From contig NZ_BAGN01000044.1 in assembly GCF_000308835.1 (NCBI RefSeq), forward strand, positions 1-32,764: a stretch of DNA of 32,764 bases, in the 5' to 3' direction. This document shows positions 22,939 through 31,159 of this stretch, piece by piece. The first letter of the stretch is position 1; the number at the start of each line of letters is the position of its first letter. Position numbers and translations under genes: made by a program. The stretch comes from Nocardia vinacea NBRC 16497. GTDB lineage: Bacteria; Actinomycetota; Actinomycetes; Mycobacteriales; Mycobacteriaceae. Under the pieces are notes generated by a model. The model searched no databases. It had not been told where the DNA came from and saw nothing but the letters and a program-made list of their open reading frames with translations.

Positions 22939-25900
22939 ATGGCTACCGAAGGTTTCGTGCGCCGCCCCCGCATCGCCCCGCCACGCGCACCGGGCGGTGA
23001 GCTGGCGTTGAATTCACCGCCGGAAATCCAGCGGGCCATGCCGGGACCACTGATCATGAAGTTGATGCCGGTGATCATGGTGGTCGCCGTCGTCGGCATG
23101 ATCGCGATGATGGTGATGATGGGTCGCAACCTGCTCGCCAACCCGTTCATGATGATGTTCCCGATGATGATGCTCATGTCGATGGGCGGCATGATGCTCG
23201 GCATGCGGGGCAACGGCCCCAAGGGTGCCGGCGAACTCAACGAGGAGCGCAAAGACTACTTCCGCTACCTGGACCAGATGCGCAAGGATGTCCGGCGCAC
23301 CGGCAATAAGCAGCTGGAATCGCTGATCTGGAGTCATCCGGAACCGATCGATCTCCCGTCGGTGGTCGGCACCCGCCGGATGTGGGAACGCAGGCCGAAC
23401 GATCCGGACTTCGGACATGTGCGGGTCGGGGTGGGCAGCCACCGGTTGGCGACCAAGTTGGCGCGTCCGGAAACCGGCCCGCTGGAGGATCTGGAGCCGG
23501 TCTCCACCGTGGCGTTGCGCCGTTTCGTACGAACCCATTCGGTGGTGCACCAGCTGCCGACCGCGGTGTCGCTGCGTGCCTTCCCGGCCATCAATATCGG
23601 TGGCGCCCCGGAGGAAGCCAGGATGCTGGCGCGCGCGATGCTGATGGAGCTCACCGCATTTCACGGACCCGACCACGTCGCGGTCGCCATCGTCTGCGCC
23701 GATCCGGACGGCCCGGCCTGGGAATGGGCCAAATGGCTGCCGCACCTGCAACATCCGACCGTCCGCGACGGCATGGGCTCGGCCAGGATGATGTACGGCT
23801 CACTGGCCGAACTCGAGACCGCACTCGCCTCCGAACTGCTCGAACGCGGGCGCTTCATGCGCAATCCGCAACCGACACAGGGCCGTTTGCATCTGGTGGT
23901 CATCATCGATGACGGCTACGTGAACGGCACCGAACGGCTGATCAGCGAATCCGGTCTGGATTCGGTCACCGTGCTCGATCTGACTGCGCCCGAGAACGGC
24001 TTGGCCGCGCGGCGCGGTCTGCAATTGGTGGTCAGCGATGGTGCGGTCAGTGCGAAAAGTGCTGCGGGAACGGAGAAGTTCGCCACCGCCGACGAGGTGA
24101 GCACGGCCGAATCCGCTTCCTTCGCCCGTAGCCTGGCCCGGTTCCGGATCGCGACGGCCGCACAGATCGTCAGCCTGGGCGACGACACCAGGACCGATCC
24201 GGGACTGATGGCGCTGCTGAAGATTCCGGACGCGGCGCTGATCGAACCGTCGAGGGTTTGGCGTCCGCGCACCGCGCGTGAGCGGCTGCGGGTGCCGATC
24301 GGCGTCACACCCGACGGCACCCCGGTCGAAATCGATATCAAGGAATCCGCCGAGAGCGGTATGGGTCCGCACGGATTGTGCATAGGCGCAACGGGTTCGG
24401 GTAAATCCGAATTCCTGCGCACGCTGGTGCTTTCCATGGTGACCACACACTCGCCGGACGCGCTGAACCTGGTACTTGTCGACTTCAAGGGCGGTGCGAC
24501 CTTCCTCGGCCTCGACTCGCTGCCACACGTCGCCGCGGTCATCACCAACCTCGAGGAAGAGCTCTCGATGGTGGACCGCATGAAGGACGCGCTGGCGGGT
24601 GAGATGAACCGGCGCCAGGAATTGCTGCGCGCCGCAGGCAACTTCGCCAATGTCACCGACTACGAGAAGGCGCGCGCCGCGGGCGTCGCGCTCGACCCGC
24701 TGCCCGCACTGTTCGTCATCGTCGACGAGTTCTCCGAATTGCTTTCGCAGAAGCCGGATTTCGCGGATCTGTTCGTGATGATCGGCCGCCTCGGCCGCTC
24801 ACTGCACGTCCATCTGCTGCTGGCCTCGCAGCGACTCGAGGAGAACAAGCTGCGCGGACTGGACTCGCACCTGTCCTACCGAATCGGTCTGCGCACCTTC
24901 TCCGCCAACGAATCCCGCGCCGTACTCGGCATCACCGATGCCTACCACCTGCCCGGCATTCCGGGCTCCGGCTACCTCAAGAGCGATGCCGACGATCCGT
25001 TGCGGTTCAACGCGACCTATGTGTCGGGGCCATATGTCTCACCGAGTGGCAGCCGACAGGTGGACGGCCGGGTGGTCGGCGGCCAGTCGCCCACCGTGTT
25101 CACCGCCGGACCCGTCGAGGCCGCGGCGCGGCCTGAACCGGTGCGGATGGAACTGCCCGATCTGCCACCGCCTCCGGGTGTCGAAGCGGAGGAGCCATTG
25201 GGCGGCGGCGTTCCGGAGACGCTGCTCGAGGTTGTCGTGAAACGCCTTACCGGACACGGCCGTCCGGCGCACGAGGTGTGGTTGCCGCCGCTGGACGAAT
25301 CGCCGACGGTGGATATGCTGCTGCCCGATCCGGATTGGCGCTCCCCGGTCAACCGGCACGGCCAGCTGTGGATGCCGATCGGTATCATCGACAAACCCTA
25401 CGAACAGCGCCGTGACGTGCTGACCATCCAATTGGCTGGCGCCCAAGGCAATGTCGCGGTCGTCGGTGGTCCGCAGTCGGGTAAGTCGACCACCATCCGC
25501 ACGATCGTCATGGCCGCCGCGGCGACCCACAGCCCCGAACAGGTCCAGTTCTACTGCCTCGATTTCGGTGGCGGCAGCCTTGCCGGTCTGTCCGGTCTGC
25601 CGCATGTCGGTTCGGTCGCGGGTCGCCTGGACGGCGATCGGGTGCGCCGCACCGTCGCCGAATTGACCACGCTGATGCGCCAGCGTGAGGAGCGCTTCGC
25701 CGAACTCGGCATCGAATCCATGGTGGCGTTCCGGCGCCGCAAGTACTCCCAGATGGAGGCACGGCTCATCAACGGGACCGAGGCCGATCCCAACGATCCG
25801 CTCGCCGCCGACCAATTCGGCGATGTCTTCCTGGTCATCGACGGCTGGCAGGCCATGCGCGAGGAGTTCGACGCCGTCGAACCGCAGATCACCGCCATTG

Positions 25901-26988
25901 CGGCGCAGGGGCTTTCGTACGGCATCCACCTGATCATCGGTGCCGCGCGCTGGGGCGAGATCCGGCCCAATGTGAAGGATCAGATCGGCACCCGCATCGA
26001 GCTGCGCCTCGGCGACCCGACGGATTCCGAAATGGGCAGGCGCACAGCGGCACTGGTGCCGGTCGGTCGTCCCGGTCGCGGTCTCACGCCCGATGAACTG
26101 CATATGCTCATCGCGCTGCCCCGGCTGGATTCCGATTCCGATCCGCAGACGCTGGCCGAAGGCGCCGCCCAGGCCAGAGACCAGATGCAGCAGCTCTATC
26201 CGGGCCGACGCGCCCCCGAGGTGCGCATGCTGCCATTGCAGATCAGCCGCGACGAGGTCGTGGCGATCGCGCGTAAACACGAGGTCGAACTCGGCCCGAC
26301 CAAGGTCCTCGTCGGGCTCGGCGAGAACGAATTGGATCCGTTCGTCCTGGATTTCGGCCAGGAGCCGCACTTCATGGCCTTCGCCGACGTGGAATGCGGC
26401 AAGACGACGCTGCTGCGCAATATCGCCATGGGCATTACCGAGAACGCGACACCGGAGCAGGCCAAGATCATCCTGATCGACTACCGCCGCAGCCTGCTCG
26501 GCGTGGTCGACGAGGCCCATCTCGGCGGCTATTCCACCTCATCGCAGACCTGCGGACCGATGGTCAACGAACTCGCCCGCTACATGTCCAAGCGCATCCC
26601 GGGCTCCGACATCACCCCGCAGCAACTGCGCGAGCGCAGCTGGTGGACCGGTCCCGAAATCTATCTGCTGATCGACGATTACGACATGATCACCGCGGGC
26701 ATCAATCCGCTGCTGCCACTGCTGGAGTACCTGCCGCAGGCCCGCGATATCGGTCTGCACGTGGTCGTCACCCGACGCACCGGCGGCGTTTCGCGCGCGC
26801 TCTACGACAACGTGCTCGGCGGTATGAAGAACCTCTCCGTCGACGCGCTGATCATGAGCGGTCCCAAGGACGAGGGCAAGCTGATCGGTGATGTCCGTCC
26901 GATGAAGCTGCCGCCCGGGCGCGGCATCCTGGTATCGCGCAACCGCGGTCAGGAGATGGTGCAGATCGCCTATCTGCCGCCGCTGTGA
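22939..26988 (+). CDS. eccC: ESX motor ATPase EccC (single polypeptide)
   Basis: ATG 22939 follows AGAGGG and starts eight bases after mycP; 1349 residues. Two Met-rich membrane helices (about 34-90) are followed by a stalk domain and three FtsK/SpoIIIE-type ATPase domains. Walker A motifs are GATGSGKS at 483-490, GGPQSGKST at 843-851 and the divergent ADVECGKTT at 1149-1157. The first domain has a complete Walker B (LFVIVDEF); the second and third read VIDGW and LIDDYD, the usual degenerate forms. The third domain is where EsxB-type tails bind in known systems. Having all domains in one chain differs from ESX-1 of M. tuberculosis, where EccCa and EccCb are separate. The 3' end overlaps the convergent GNAT gene by 19 bases. 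Confidence 0.97.
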   Translation: MATEGFVRRPRIAPPRAPGGELALNSPPEIQRAMPGPLIMKLMPVIMVVAVVGMIAMMVMMGRNLLANPFMMMFPMMMLMSMGGMMLGMRGNGPKGAGELNEERKDYFRYLDQMRKDVRRTGNKQLESLIWSHPEPIDLPSVVGTRRMWERRPNDPDFGHVRVGVGSHRLATKLARPETGPLEDLEPVSTVALRRFVRTHSVVHQLPTAVSLRAFPAINIGGAPEEARMLARAMLMELTAFHGPDHVAVAIVCADPDGPAWEWAKWLPHLQHPTVRDGMGSARMMYGSLAELETALASELLERGRFMRNPQPTQGRLHLVVIIDDGYVNGTERLISESGLDSVTVLDLTAPENGLAARRGLQLVVSDGAVSAKSAAGTEKFATADEVSTAESASFARSLARFRIATAAQIVSLGDDTRTDPGLMALLKIPDAALIEPSRVWRPRTARERLRVPIGVTPDGTPVEIDIKESAESGMGPHGLCIGATGSGKSEFLRTLVLSMVTTHSPDALNLVLVDFKGGATFLGLDSLPHVAAVITNLEEELSMVDRMKDALAGEMNRRQELLRAAGNFANVTDYEKARAAGVALDPLPALFVIVDEFSELLSQKPDFADLFVMIGRLGRSLHVHLLLASQRLEENKLRGLDSHLSYRIGLRTFSANESRAVLGITDAYHLPGIPGSGYLKSDADDPLRFNATYVSGPYVSPSGSRQVDGRVVGGQSPTVFTAGPVEAAARPEPVRMELPDLPPPPGVEAEEPLGGGVPETLLEVVVKRLTGHGRPAHEVWLPPLDESPTVDMLLPDPDWRSPVNRHGQLWMPIGIIDKPYEQRRDVLTIQLAGAQGNVAVVGGPQSGKSTTIRTIVMAAAATHSPEQVQFYCLDFGGGSLAGLSGLPHVGSVAGRLDGDRVRRTVAELTTLMRQREERFAELGIESMVAFRRRKYSQMEARLINGTEADPNDPLAADQFGDVFLVIDGWQAMREEFDAVEPQITAIAAQGLSYGIHLIIGAARWGEIRPNVKDQIGTRIELRLGDPTDSEMGRRTAALVPVGRPGRGLTPDELHMLIALPRLDSDSDPQTLAEGAAQARDQMQQLYPGRRAPEVRMLPLQISRDEVVAIARKHEVELGPTKVLVGLGENELDPFVLDFGQEPHFMAFADVECGKTTLLRNIAMGITENATPEQAKIILIDYRRSLLGVVDEAHLGGYSTSSQTCGPMVNELARYMSKRIPGSDITPQQLRERSWWTGPEIYLLIDDYDMITAGINPLLPLLEYLPQARDIGLHVVVTRRTGGVSRALYDNVLGGMKNLSVDALIMSGPKDEGKLIGDVRPMKLPPGRGILVSRNRGQEMVQIAYLPPL

Positions 26989-27572
26989 GCCTCGGGCGCC
27001 GGTTCTGGTGTCGGCTGCACATGGGTCAGCATCGACGTCATCGGCTCGAAGGTCCAGCTGTCGGAACGGCGTTGGAAAAGCGCACGGGACGGTCCCGAGG
27101 CGGCCGGCCCCGCGATCCTGGCCAGATGGAAGCCTTCCCTGCGGTAGTAGTCGTGCAGATCGGTGTTGGTGGTCCAGGCGTCCAGTCGGACCCAATGGCG
27201 TTGTCGTTGGCGCGCAAGCGATGCGGCGTGGGCCAATAGACGGTGACCGACGCGCTGGCCGGCGAAGCGGACGTCGACGATCATGTAGTGGACGATCAGC
27301 GCGTCGGCTAGCTCCCACGGCGACCACAGCCCCGGGTCCGACCGGTCGTTGACGGTGATCGTCCCGGCCGGTTCCCCTGTCACCTCGGCAATCCAGGTTT
27401 CGCCCGCGTCCAGCGCTTCGCCGACCGCCCGTGCGAAGATCTCGATGGGCAGGCCGCGGCCCGCGACGGTCCACTGATCGGAGCCGCGCGCGGTGAGCCA
27501 CGCGGTGCGTTGGATCCGGAGTCGACAGATGGTGCCGAGATCACTCAGAGTCGCCCGGCGGATGATTTTCAT
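26970..27572 (-). CDS. GNAT-family N-acetyltransferase
   Basis: ATG 27572 (MKIIRRATLSDLGTICRLR) gives the usual GNAT opening and 200 residues; ATG 27599 would add nine residues and reduce the gap to the GntR gene to three bases. The acetyl-CoA binding region is RFAGQRVGHRLLAHA (motif A, with a V/R-x-x-G-x-G/R-like loop), preceded by the strand VHYMIVDVRF. Motif B is RLDAWTTNTDLHDYYRREGFHLAR. The substrate cannot be told; the nearest types acetylate small amines, antibiotics or peptides. It lies just downstream of a GntR/UTRA regulator on the same strand, which probably controls it. The unstructured Pro-rich tail overlaps the eccC 3' end. Confidence 0.85.
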   Translation of the reverse strand: MKIIRRATLSDLGTICRLRIQRTAWLTARGSDQWTVAGRGLPIEIFARAVGEALDAGETWIAEVTGEPAGTITVNDRSDPGLWSPWELADALIVHYMIVDVRFAGQRVGHRLLAHAASLARQRQRHWVRLDAWTTNTDLHDYYRREGFHLARIAGPAASGPSRALFQRRSDSWTFEPMTSMLTHVQPTPEPAPEAHSGGR

Positions 27573-27602
27573 GACTGCACCGTATTCATGGCGGAACATT
27601 TT

Positions 27603-28412
27603 TCATGGCAACGAGATACCCGGTCGGTAGGAGATGCCGAGCGTATGCCGGATGACATTGCTGCCCTCGTCGTCGCCGAGTTCATAGGCCAGCCGGTTGC
27701 GGGTGGCGATCGACCGATGCCGGGTGGCCCTCGTGATGCGCTTATGGTTGGCGCCGATGCGTAGATGATCCAGCAGAATGGTGCCGGTCGCGACGCCGAG
27801 CACGATCGCCTCTTCCGCACTGGCCGGGCGGGCGACGAGCGTGTCGCGATGCGCGGTCTCGGCATGGCCGCGGTCGGCCAGTCGGCGTGTCGTGCCCTCC
27901 GGAATATCGTGTGGCGAGTCGATACCGGTAGCCTCCGCCAAGTCTCGTGGATAGAAACTGACCTCCCACGACCACGGCTCGTTGTCCAAGAACTGGACGA
28001 CCGTCCTGGCCAGCACCCAGGAATCCTCCGGCACGCCCAGCCAGTGCGCCACCTCCGGATTCGCGGGTTCCATCTTCGCGCTGAACTCCTTGGTCGGTTC
28101 GCGACGTGCGGCGCGCGCGATCTCTTCGAAGATATCGTGGGCCGATTGCGGACGATCCGGACGAATATGGTCGGTGACAACCGATTCCAGGACTTCCTGG
28201 TTTCGGACGATCGTGCCACGGGAAGTAGCTGTGTAGACCAGATTTTCGGTGACCAACACCTGAATGGCATTGCGCGCGGTCGTGATCGAAACCTGCATTT
28301 GATCGGCCAGCTCGGTGTGACTGGGCAACCGATCACCCGGATTCCACTTGCCTGCGCGGATCTCCTCGCGGAGGAGGTCTGCGATCCGGAGATACGTCGG
28401 ACCGTCCGCCAT
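27603..28412 (-). CDS. GntR/HutC-family transcriptional regulator with UTRA domain
   Basis: ATG 28412 follows GAGGAGCAAG; 269 residues. The N-terminal winged helix (1-75) is diagnostic: YLRIADLLREEIRAGKWNPGDRLPS, then ELADQMQVSITTARNAIQVLVTENLV. The C-terminal UTRA ligand domain (about 90-265) ends with LAYELGDDEGSNVIRHTLGISYRPG. Such regulators usually repress a neighbouring operon until a small ligand binds. Likely targets are itself, the GNAT gene 30 bases downstream and possibly the divergent DUF4254 gene. A candidate operator lies 28 bases upstream of its start. The ligand is unknown. Confidence 0.92.
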   Translation of the reverse strand: MADGPTYLRIADLLREEIRAGKWNPGDRLPSHTELADQMQVSITTARNAIQVLVTENLVYTATSRGTIVRNQEVLESVVTDHIRPDRPQSAHDIFEEIARAARREPTKEFSAKMEPANPEVAHWLGVPEDSWVLARTVVQFLDNEPWSWEVSFYPRDLAEATGIDSPHDIPEGTTRRLADRGHAETAHRDTLVARPASAEEAIVLGVATGTILLDHLRIGANHKRITRATRHRSIATRNRLAYELGDDEGSNVIRHTLGISYRPGISLP

Positions 28413-28439
28413 CTTGCTCCTCGGTCAGTCATGCAGGTA

Positions 28440-28457
28440 ACGAAGTGTACTCTTCGT
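28440..28457. promoter_or_regulatory. Candidate GntR operator
   Basis: ACGAAG and CTTCGT (28440-28445 and 28452-28457) are a perfect inverted repeat around TGTACT. The dyad sits between the divergent GntR and DUF4254 genes, about 28 bases before the GntR start, a typical place for autoregulation. Binding is inferred from position only. Confidence 0.4.
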
Positions 28458-28480
28458 GACTCCCTACGGCCGGGTAACGC

Positions 28481-28508
28481 TTGACAGGTGCCTTCAGAGG
28501 TTTATTGT
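28481..28508 (+). promoter_or_regulatory. Candidate promoter of the first DUF4254 gene
   Basis: TTGACA (28481-28486), a 16-base spacer and TATTGT (28503-28508) form the best sigma-70-like pair in this region. Transcription would start near 28515, about 40 bases before GTG 28557. Confidence 0.6.
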
Positions 28509-28556
28509 AATGAACGTCCTGATCCAGGTGTTGTGCGGCGATGACGGCGAGGCAAC

Positions 28557-29087
28557 GTGGCAGGTTCGGATTCATCAACGGTTGTGATGGCTCTTCCCGG
28601 CACACCTAGGTGTGTCGATTCGACGGTGCAGGCCCTGACTCCCGGGCTACTTCCCACGTCGGATCTACTTGTTCGGGCGTGTCGCGGTCACCGAGTTGTC
28701 GGTGGTCCGCTGCTCTGGTTCGCCCGTGACCTGGCGATTCTGCATGAGAGACGGCTCGTAGGTCGTGGCGGATCGGTATCGACCGATCCGGCGACGATCC
28801 TCGAAATCGAGCGTCGCAGAATCGAATTGGTCATGGCGATCGACGATTGGGTGGCGCGCAGCGTGCCGCAGCACCGGCTCGGTGCGACGCTACACACCGA
28901 AACCGTCGGCTCGGTCATCGACCGGATCGCGGAATCCTCGGTGCGCGCCCACCACGCGTTGATGACCCTGGACGCGCACAACGAACAGCTACACGTCGCG
29001 TGGCATCATCTGGCCGAATTGGCCGATGCCTATGACGATTTGGTGCGCGATGTGCTCGCCGGACGGCGGCGACTCCCGGAGTGGTGA
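28557..29087 (+). CDS. DUF4254 domain protein
   Basis: GTG 28557 has GGCGAGG just upstream; 176 residues. It is a mostly helical protein with the pattern WFARDLAILHERRL, IERRRIELVMAIDDWVA, HTETVGSVIDRIAESSVRAHHALM and HVAWHHLAELADAYDDLVRDV, which I recognise as DUF4254, a family common in nocardiae and rare elsewhere. His, Asp and Arg residues recur at helix positions, but no catalytic motif is known to me. A clear paralogue faces it at 29161-29655 across a hairpin. There are no membrane or export signals. Function is unknown. Confidence 0.75.
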   Translation: MAGSDSSTVVMALPGTPRCVDSTVQALTPGLLPTSDLLVRACRGHRVVGGPLLWFARDLAILHERRLVGRGGSVSTDPATILEIERRRIELVMAIDDWVARSVPQHRLGATLHTETVGSVIDRIAESSVRAHHALMTLDAHNEQLHVAWHHLAELADAYDDLVRDVLAGRRRLPEW

Positions 29088-29102
29088 CGACCCGGGTTGA
29101 TG

Positions 29103-29139
29103 AGGGGCCGTGGCTTCCCATCGGGTAGCCACGGCCCCT
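29103..29139. terminator. Bidirectional hairpin terminator between DUF4254 paralogues
   Basis: AGGGGCCGTGGCT (29103-29115) and AGCCACGGCCCCT (29127-29139) are a perfect 13-bp inverted repeat. The 11-base loop holds a further CCC/GGG pairing. It lies between two convergent genes, 16 bases after the first stop, and should terminate both. Confidence 0.85.
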
Positions 29140-29160
29140 TGCTGATTCGCGGTGGTCGGC

Positions 29161-29655
29161 TCACCGATGTCTGGTGTTGGGTGATAGGCACCAGCGCCCG
29201 TCTTCGGCCTCGCGGACCAAATCGCCGTAGGCGATCGATAATTCGGCCAGCCGCGTCCATGCCGCGTGCATATGTTCGCCGGTCAGATCATCGGTCATCA
29301 GCAGGTGGAAGGCGCGGTCGGCCGTGGCCGCGATGCGATCGATGATGTCGCCGAGTTCGGCGTCGTGACGGTCGGCGGTGCGTAGCGTCAGGTGTTCGGT
29401 TGCCCAGGTATTGATATTGGCAACCAATTCCATTCGGAGACAGTCGATTACGGTCGCACATTGGGGATGCTCGCGTCTTATGCGGTGCAACCGGACCAGG
29501 TCGCGCGACCATCGGCAGACATGTCCGCGGACCTGTTTCCCGCTCAGCGCGCACAGTAGTTCGCTGGTGCTCGGCAATGCGGAGCCGACATTCGTGCGCA
29601 CCAGCGTCGGAGGCCGACGGAATGTCGGATTACTACAGTGCGCCGGCGCGTTCAC
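29161..29655 (-). CDS. DUF4254 domain protein (paralogue)
   Basis: GTG 29655 overlaps the VOC gene stop by four bases (GTGA), so the two are probably translationally coupled; 164 residues. It aligns with the protein at 28557 through WSRDLVRLHRIRRE, CLRMELVANINTWATE, HDAELGDIIDRIAATADRAFHLLM and HAAWTRLAELSIAYGDLVREAEDGR. Family length and helical pattern match DUF4254. The two copies are divergent in sequence, so the duplication is old. Coupling with a VOC protein is the only functional hint. Confidence 0.75.
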   Translation of the reverse strand: MNAPAHCSNPTFRRPPTLVRTNVGSALPSTSELLCALSGKQVRGHVCRWSRDLVRLHRIRREHPQCATVIDCLRMELVANINTWATEHLTLRTADRHDAELGDIIDRIAATADRAFHLLMTDDLTGEHMHAAWTRLAELSIAYGDLVREAEDGRWCLSPNTRHR

Positions 29656-30083
29656 AGCGGTGCGGTGAGCTCGAGGTGGATGCCGTCGGGATCGCTGAAG
29701 GACAGGATCGCGATGCCGAGCCCGTCAAGCGGCGTGACCTCGCCGTGTTCGATTCCGGCTTCGGCCAAACGGGCGGCGGTGCGGGTCAGATCATCGACCG
29801 AGGGCACGGTGAAGCTGAGATGGTCCAGTCCGACGCGTTCGGAATCGAACCTGTCGGTCGGTTCAGCCACCGGGCGTAGCCCGAACAGCATTCCGTTCGT
29901 TTGGAATACGACGCCGCCGTAGAACTGGGCCGGATCGGTGCGCACCTGCGGATCCTCGGGACGGCCCGGCGATTCCACCGCGATCTCGAAACCGAGCACG
30001 TCGCGATAGAACGCCTTGGAGCGGTCGATATCGGTCACGGTCAGGCGGATGTGGTGGACACCGGTGGTTTCGACGATCGTCAT
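29652..30083 (-). CDS. VOC-family protein (glyoxalase/dioxygenase fold)
   Basis: ATG 30083 has GCGGAG seven bases upstream; 143 residues, one complete two-module VOC protein. The first module is VHHIRLTVTDIDRSKAFYRDVLGFEI and the second GLDHLSFTVPSVDDL, ending in SDPDGIHLELTAP. Putative metal ligands are His11, His88 and Glu138, all in the expected positions. Such proteins include glyoxalases, fosfomycin- or bleomycin-type resistance proteins and extradiol dioxygenases; the substrate cannot be told from sequence. It is divergent from the GlxA-type regulator, which is a plausible controller. Confidence 0.88.
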   Translation of the reverse strand: MTIVETTGVHHIRLTVTDIDRSKAFYRDVLGFEIAVESPGRPEDPQVRTDPAQFYGGVVFQTNGMLFGLRPVAEPTDRFDSERVGLDHLSFTVPSVDDLTRTAARLAEAGIEHGEVTPLDGLGIAILSFSDPDGIHLELTAPL

Positions 30084-30170
30084 ATGAACTCCGCAGGGCA
30101 GGCCGGGTAAGTAGTACGAACAGTAAGCCGCTTATTCCGCAGTTCCGAGTGTCGGAAACGACATATTCAG

Positions 30171-30184
30171 TACTGTTTGCGACA
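30171..30184 (+). promoter_or_regulatory. Candidate leaderless promoter of the GlxA-type regulator
   Basis: TACTGT (30171-30176) fits the TANNNT -10 pattern and ends seven bases before the ATG at 30184, so transcription would begin at or next to the start codon. No Shine-Dalgarno is present, which agrees with leaderless translation, common in actinobacteria. The same TACTGTT forms an inverted repeat with AACAGTA at 30119-30125. Confidence 0.45.
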
Positions 30185-31158
30185 TGGATGTTGCGGTCTT
30201 CGTGCAGGACGGCGTCGCCGACCTCGGCCTCTCCGCGGTACTCGAGACCTTCGCGACCGCAAACGGACTGCGCGCGGAGTTACAGACGGCTCCCGATCCA
30301 TGGCGCGTGCACATCGTCGCCGATGGCGAACAAGTGCTTACGGCGCACGGTTTCCGCGCGCAGACGACACCGATAACCGAACTGCCGGACGATGTCGGTC
30401 TGATCGTCGTCCCCGCAACGCGCGTCCTGGATGCGGATGGGCTGATCGGCGTGGTCTCCGCACCCGCGAATCGGCCGGTGCTGCAACTCATGACGCGGGC
30501 CTACGAATCCGGCGCGCACCTCGCCGCGGCCTGCACCGGAACCTTCTACCTGGCCGAGGCGGGTGTCCTGGACGGCGTGGTGGCGACGACGAGTTGGTGG
30601 CTCGGCCCGGCCTTTCGACGCCGATATCCGCGCATCGACCTGGACGAGAGTCGAATCCTGTGCCGGGCGGATCGGCTCACCACCGCGGCGGCCTCGCTAT
30701 CGCATATCGACCTCGCGCTAGCGCTGATCGCCGCGCAGAGTCCGACCCTGGCCGAGTTGACCGCCCGATACCTGGTGGTCGGTGATCGCCGAACGCAGAG
30801 CGACTCCGCGATTCCCGAGGTGATCGCCCGCAATGACTCCCTGGTCGCCGCATTCGAGCGCTGGGTGCGCGACCACGTCGCCGACCAGTTCCGCATCGCC
30901 GATGCCGCGCATCTGCTCGGCGTCACCGAACGCACGCTACAGCGCGCCACCCAAGCCGAAATCGGAATGTCGCCACGGGATTTCGTGCACGAGGTCCGGT
31001 TGGAACGCGCCACCCAACTGCTGCGCACCACAACCCTGACCATCGACGCGATTGCGGTCAAGGTCGGCTACCTGAACGCGGGCACCCTGCGCGGACTGTT
31101 CCGCCGCCGTCGCGGGCGATCCATTGCGGAGGTGCGCGCGTCCAGGTTGTCCTGGTGA
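30184..31158 (+). CDS. GlxA-type regulator (DJ-1/PfpI domain plus AraC HTH)
   Basis: 324 residues from ATG 30184. The N-terminal DJ-1/PfpI-like domain (1-165) begins MDVAVFVQDGVADLGLSAVLETF and contains the nucleophile-elbow-like AAACTGTFYLAEAGVLDG with Cys117, followed by TTSWWLGPAFRRRYP. The C-terminal AraC domain (about 225-320) shows RIADAAHLLGVTERTLQRATQAEIG and the second helix-turn-helix TIDAIAVKVGYLNAGTLRGLFRRRRG. Proteins of this layout are transcription factors with a ligand or stress-sensing front domain. It diverges from the VOC gene, a likely target. It ends one base from the convergent espI-like stop. Confidence 0.92.
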   Translation: MDVAVFVQDGVADLGLSAVLETFATANGLRAELQTAPDPWRVHIVADGEQVLTAHGFRAQTTPITELPDDVGLIVVPATRVLDADGLIGVVSAPANRPVLQLMTRAYESGAHLAAACTGTFYLAEAGVLDGVVATTSWWLGPAFRRRYPRIDLDESRILCRADRLTTAAASLSHIDLALALIAAQSPTLAELTARYLVVGDRRTQSDSAIPEVIARNDSLVAAFERWVRDHVADQFRIADAAHLLGVTERTLQRATQAEIGMSPRDFVHEVRLERATQLLRTTTLTIDAIAVKVGYLNAGTLRGLFRRRRGRSIAEVRASRLSW

Positions 31159-31159
31159 G

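Noticed and set aside
25039..26520. 493-residue reverse-strand open frame inside eccC
   Set aside because: Antisense shadow of a clear three-domain FtsK/SpoIIIE ATPase; its product shows no known motif.
28665..28981. Small reverse-strand frames opposite the first DUF4254 gene
   Set aside because: No ribosome binding site or domain; the + strand gene has a paralogue that confirms its frame.
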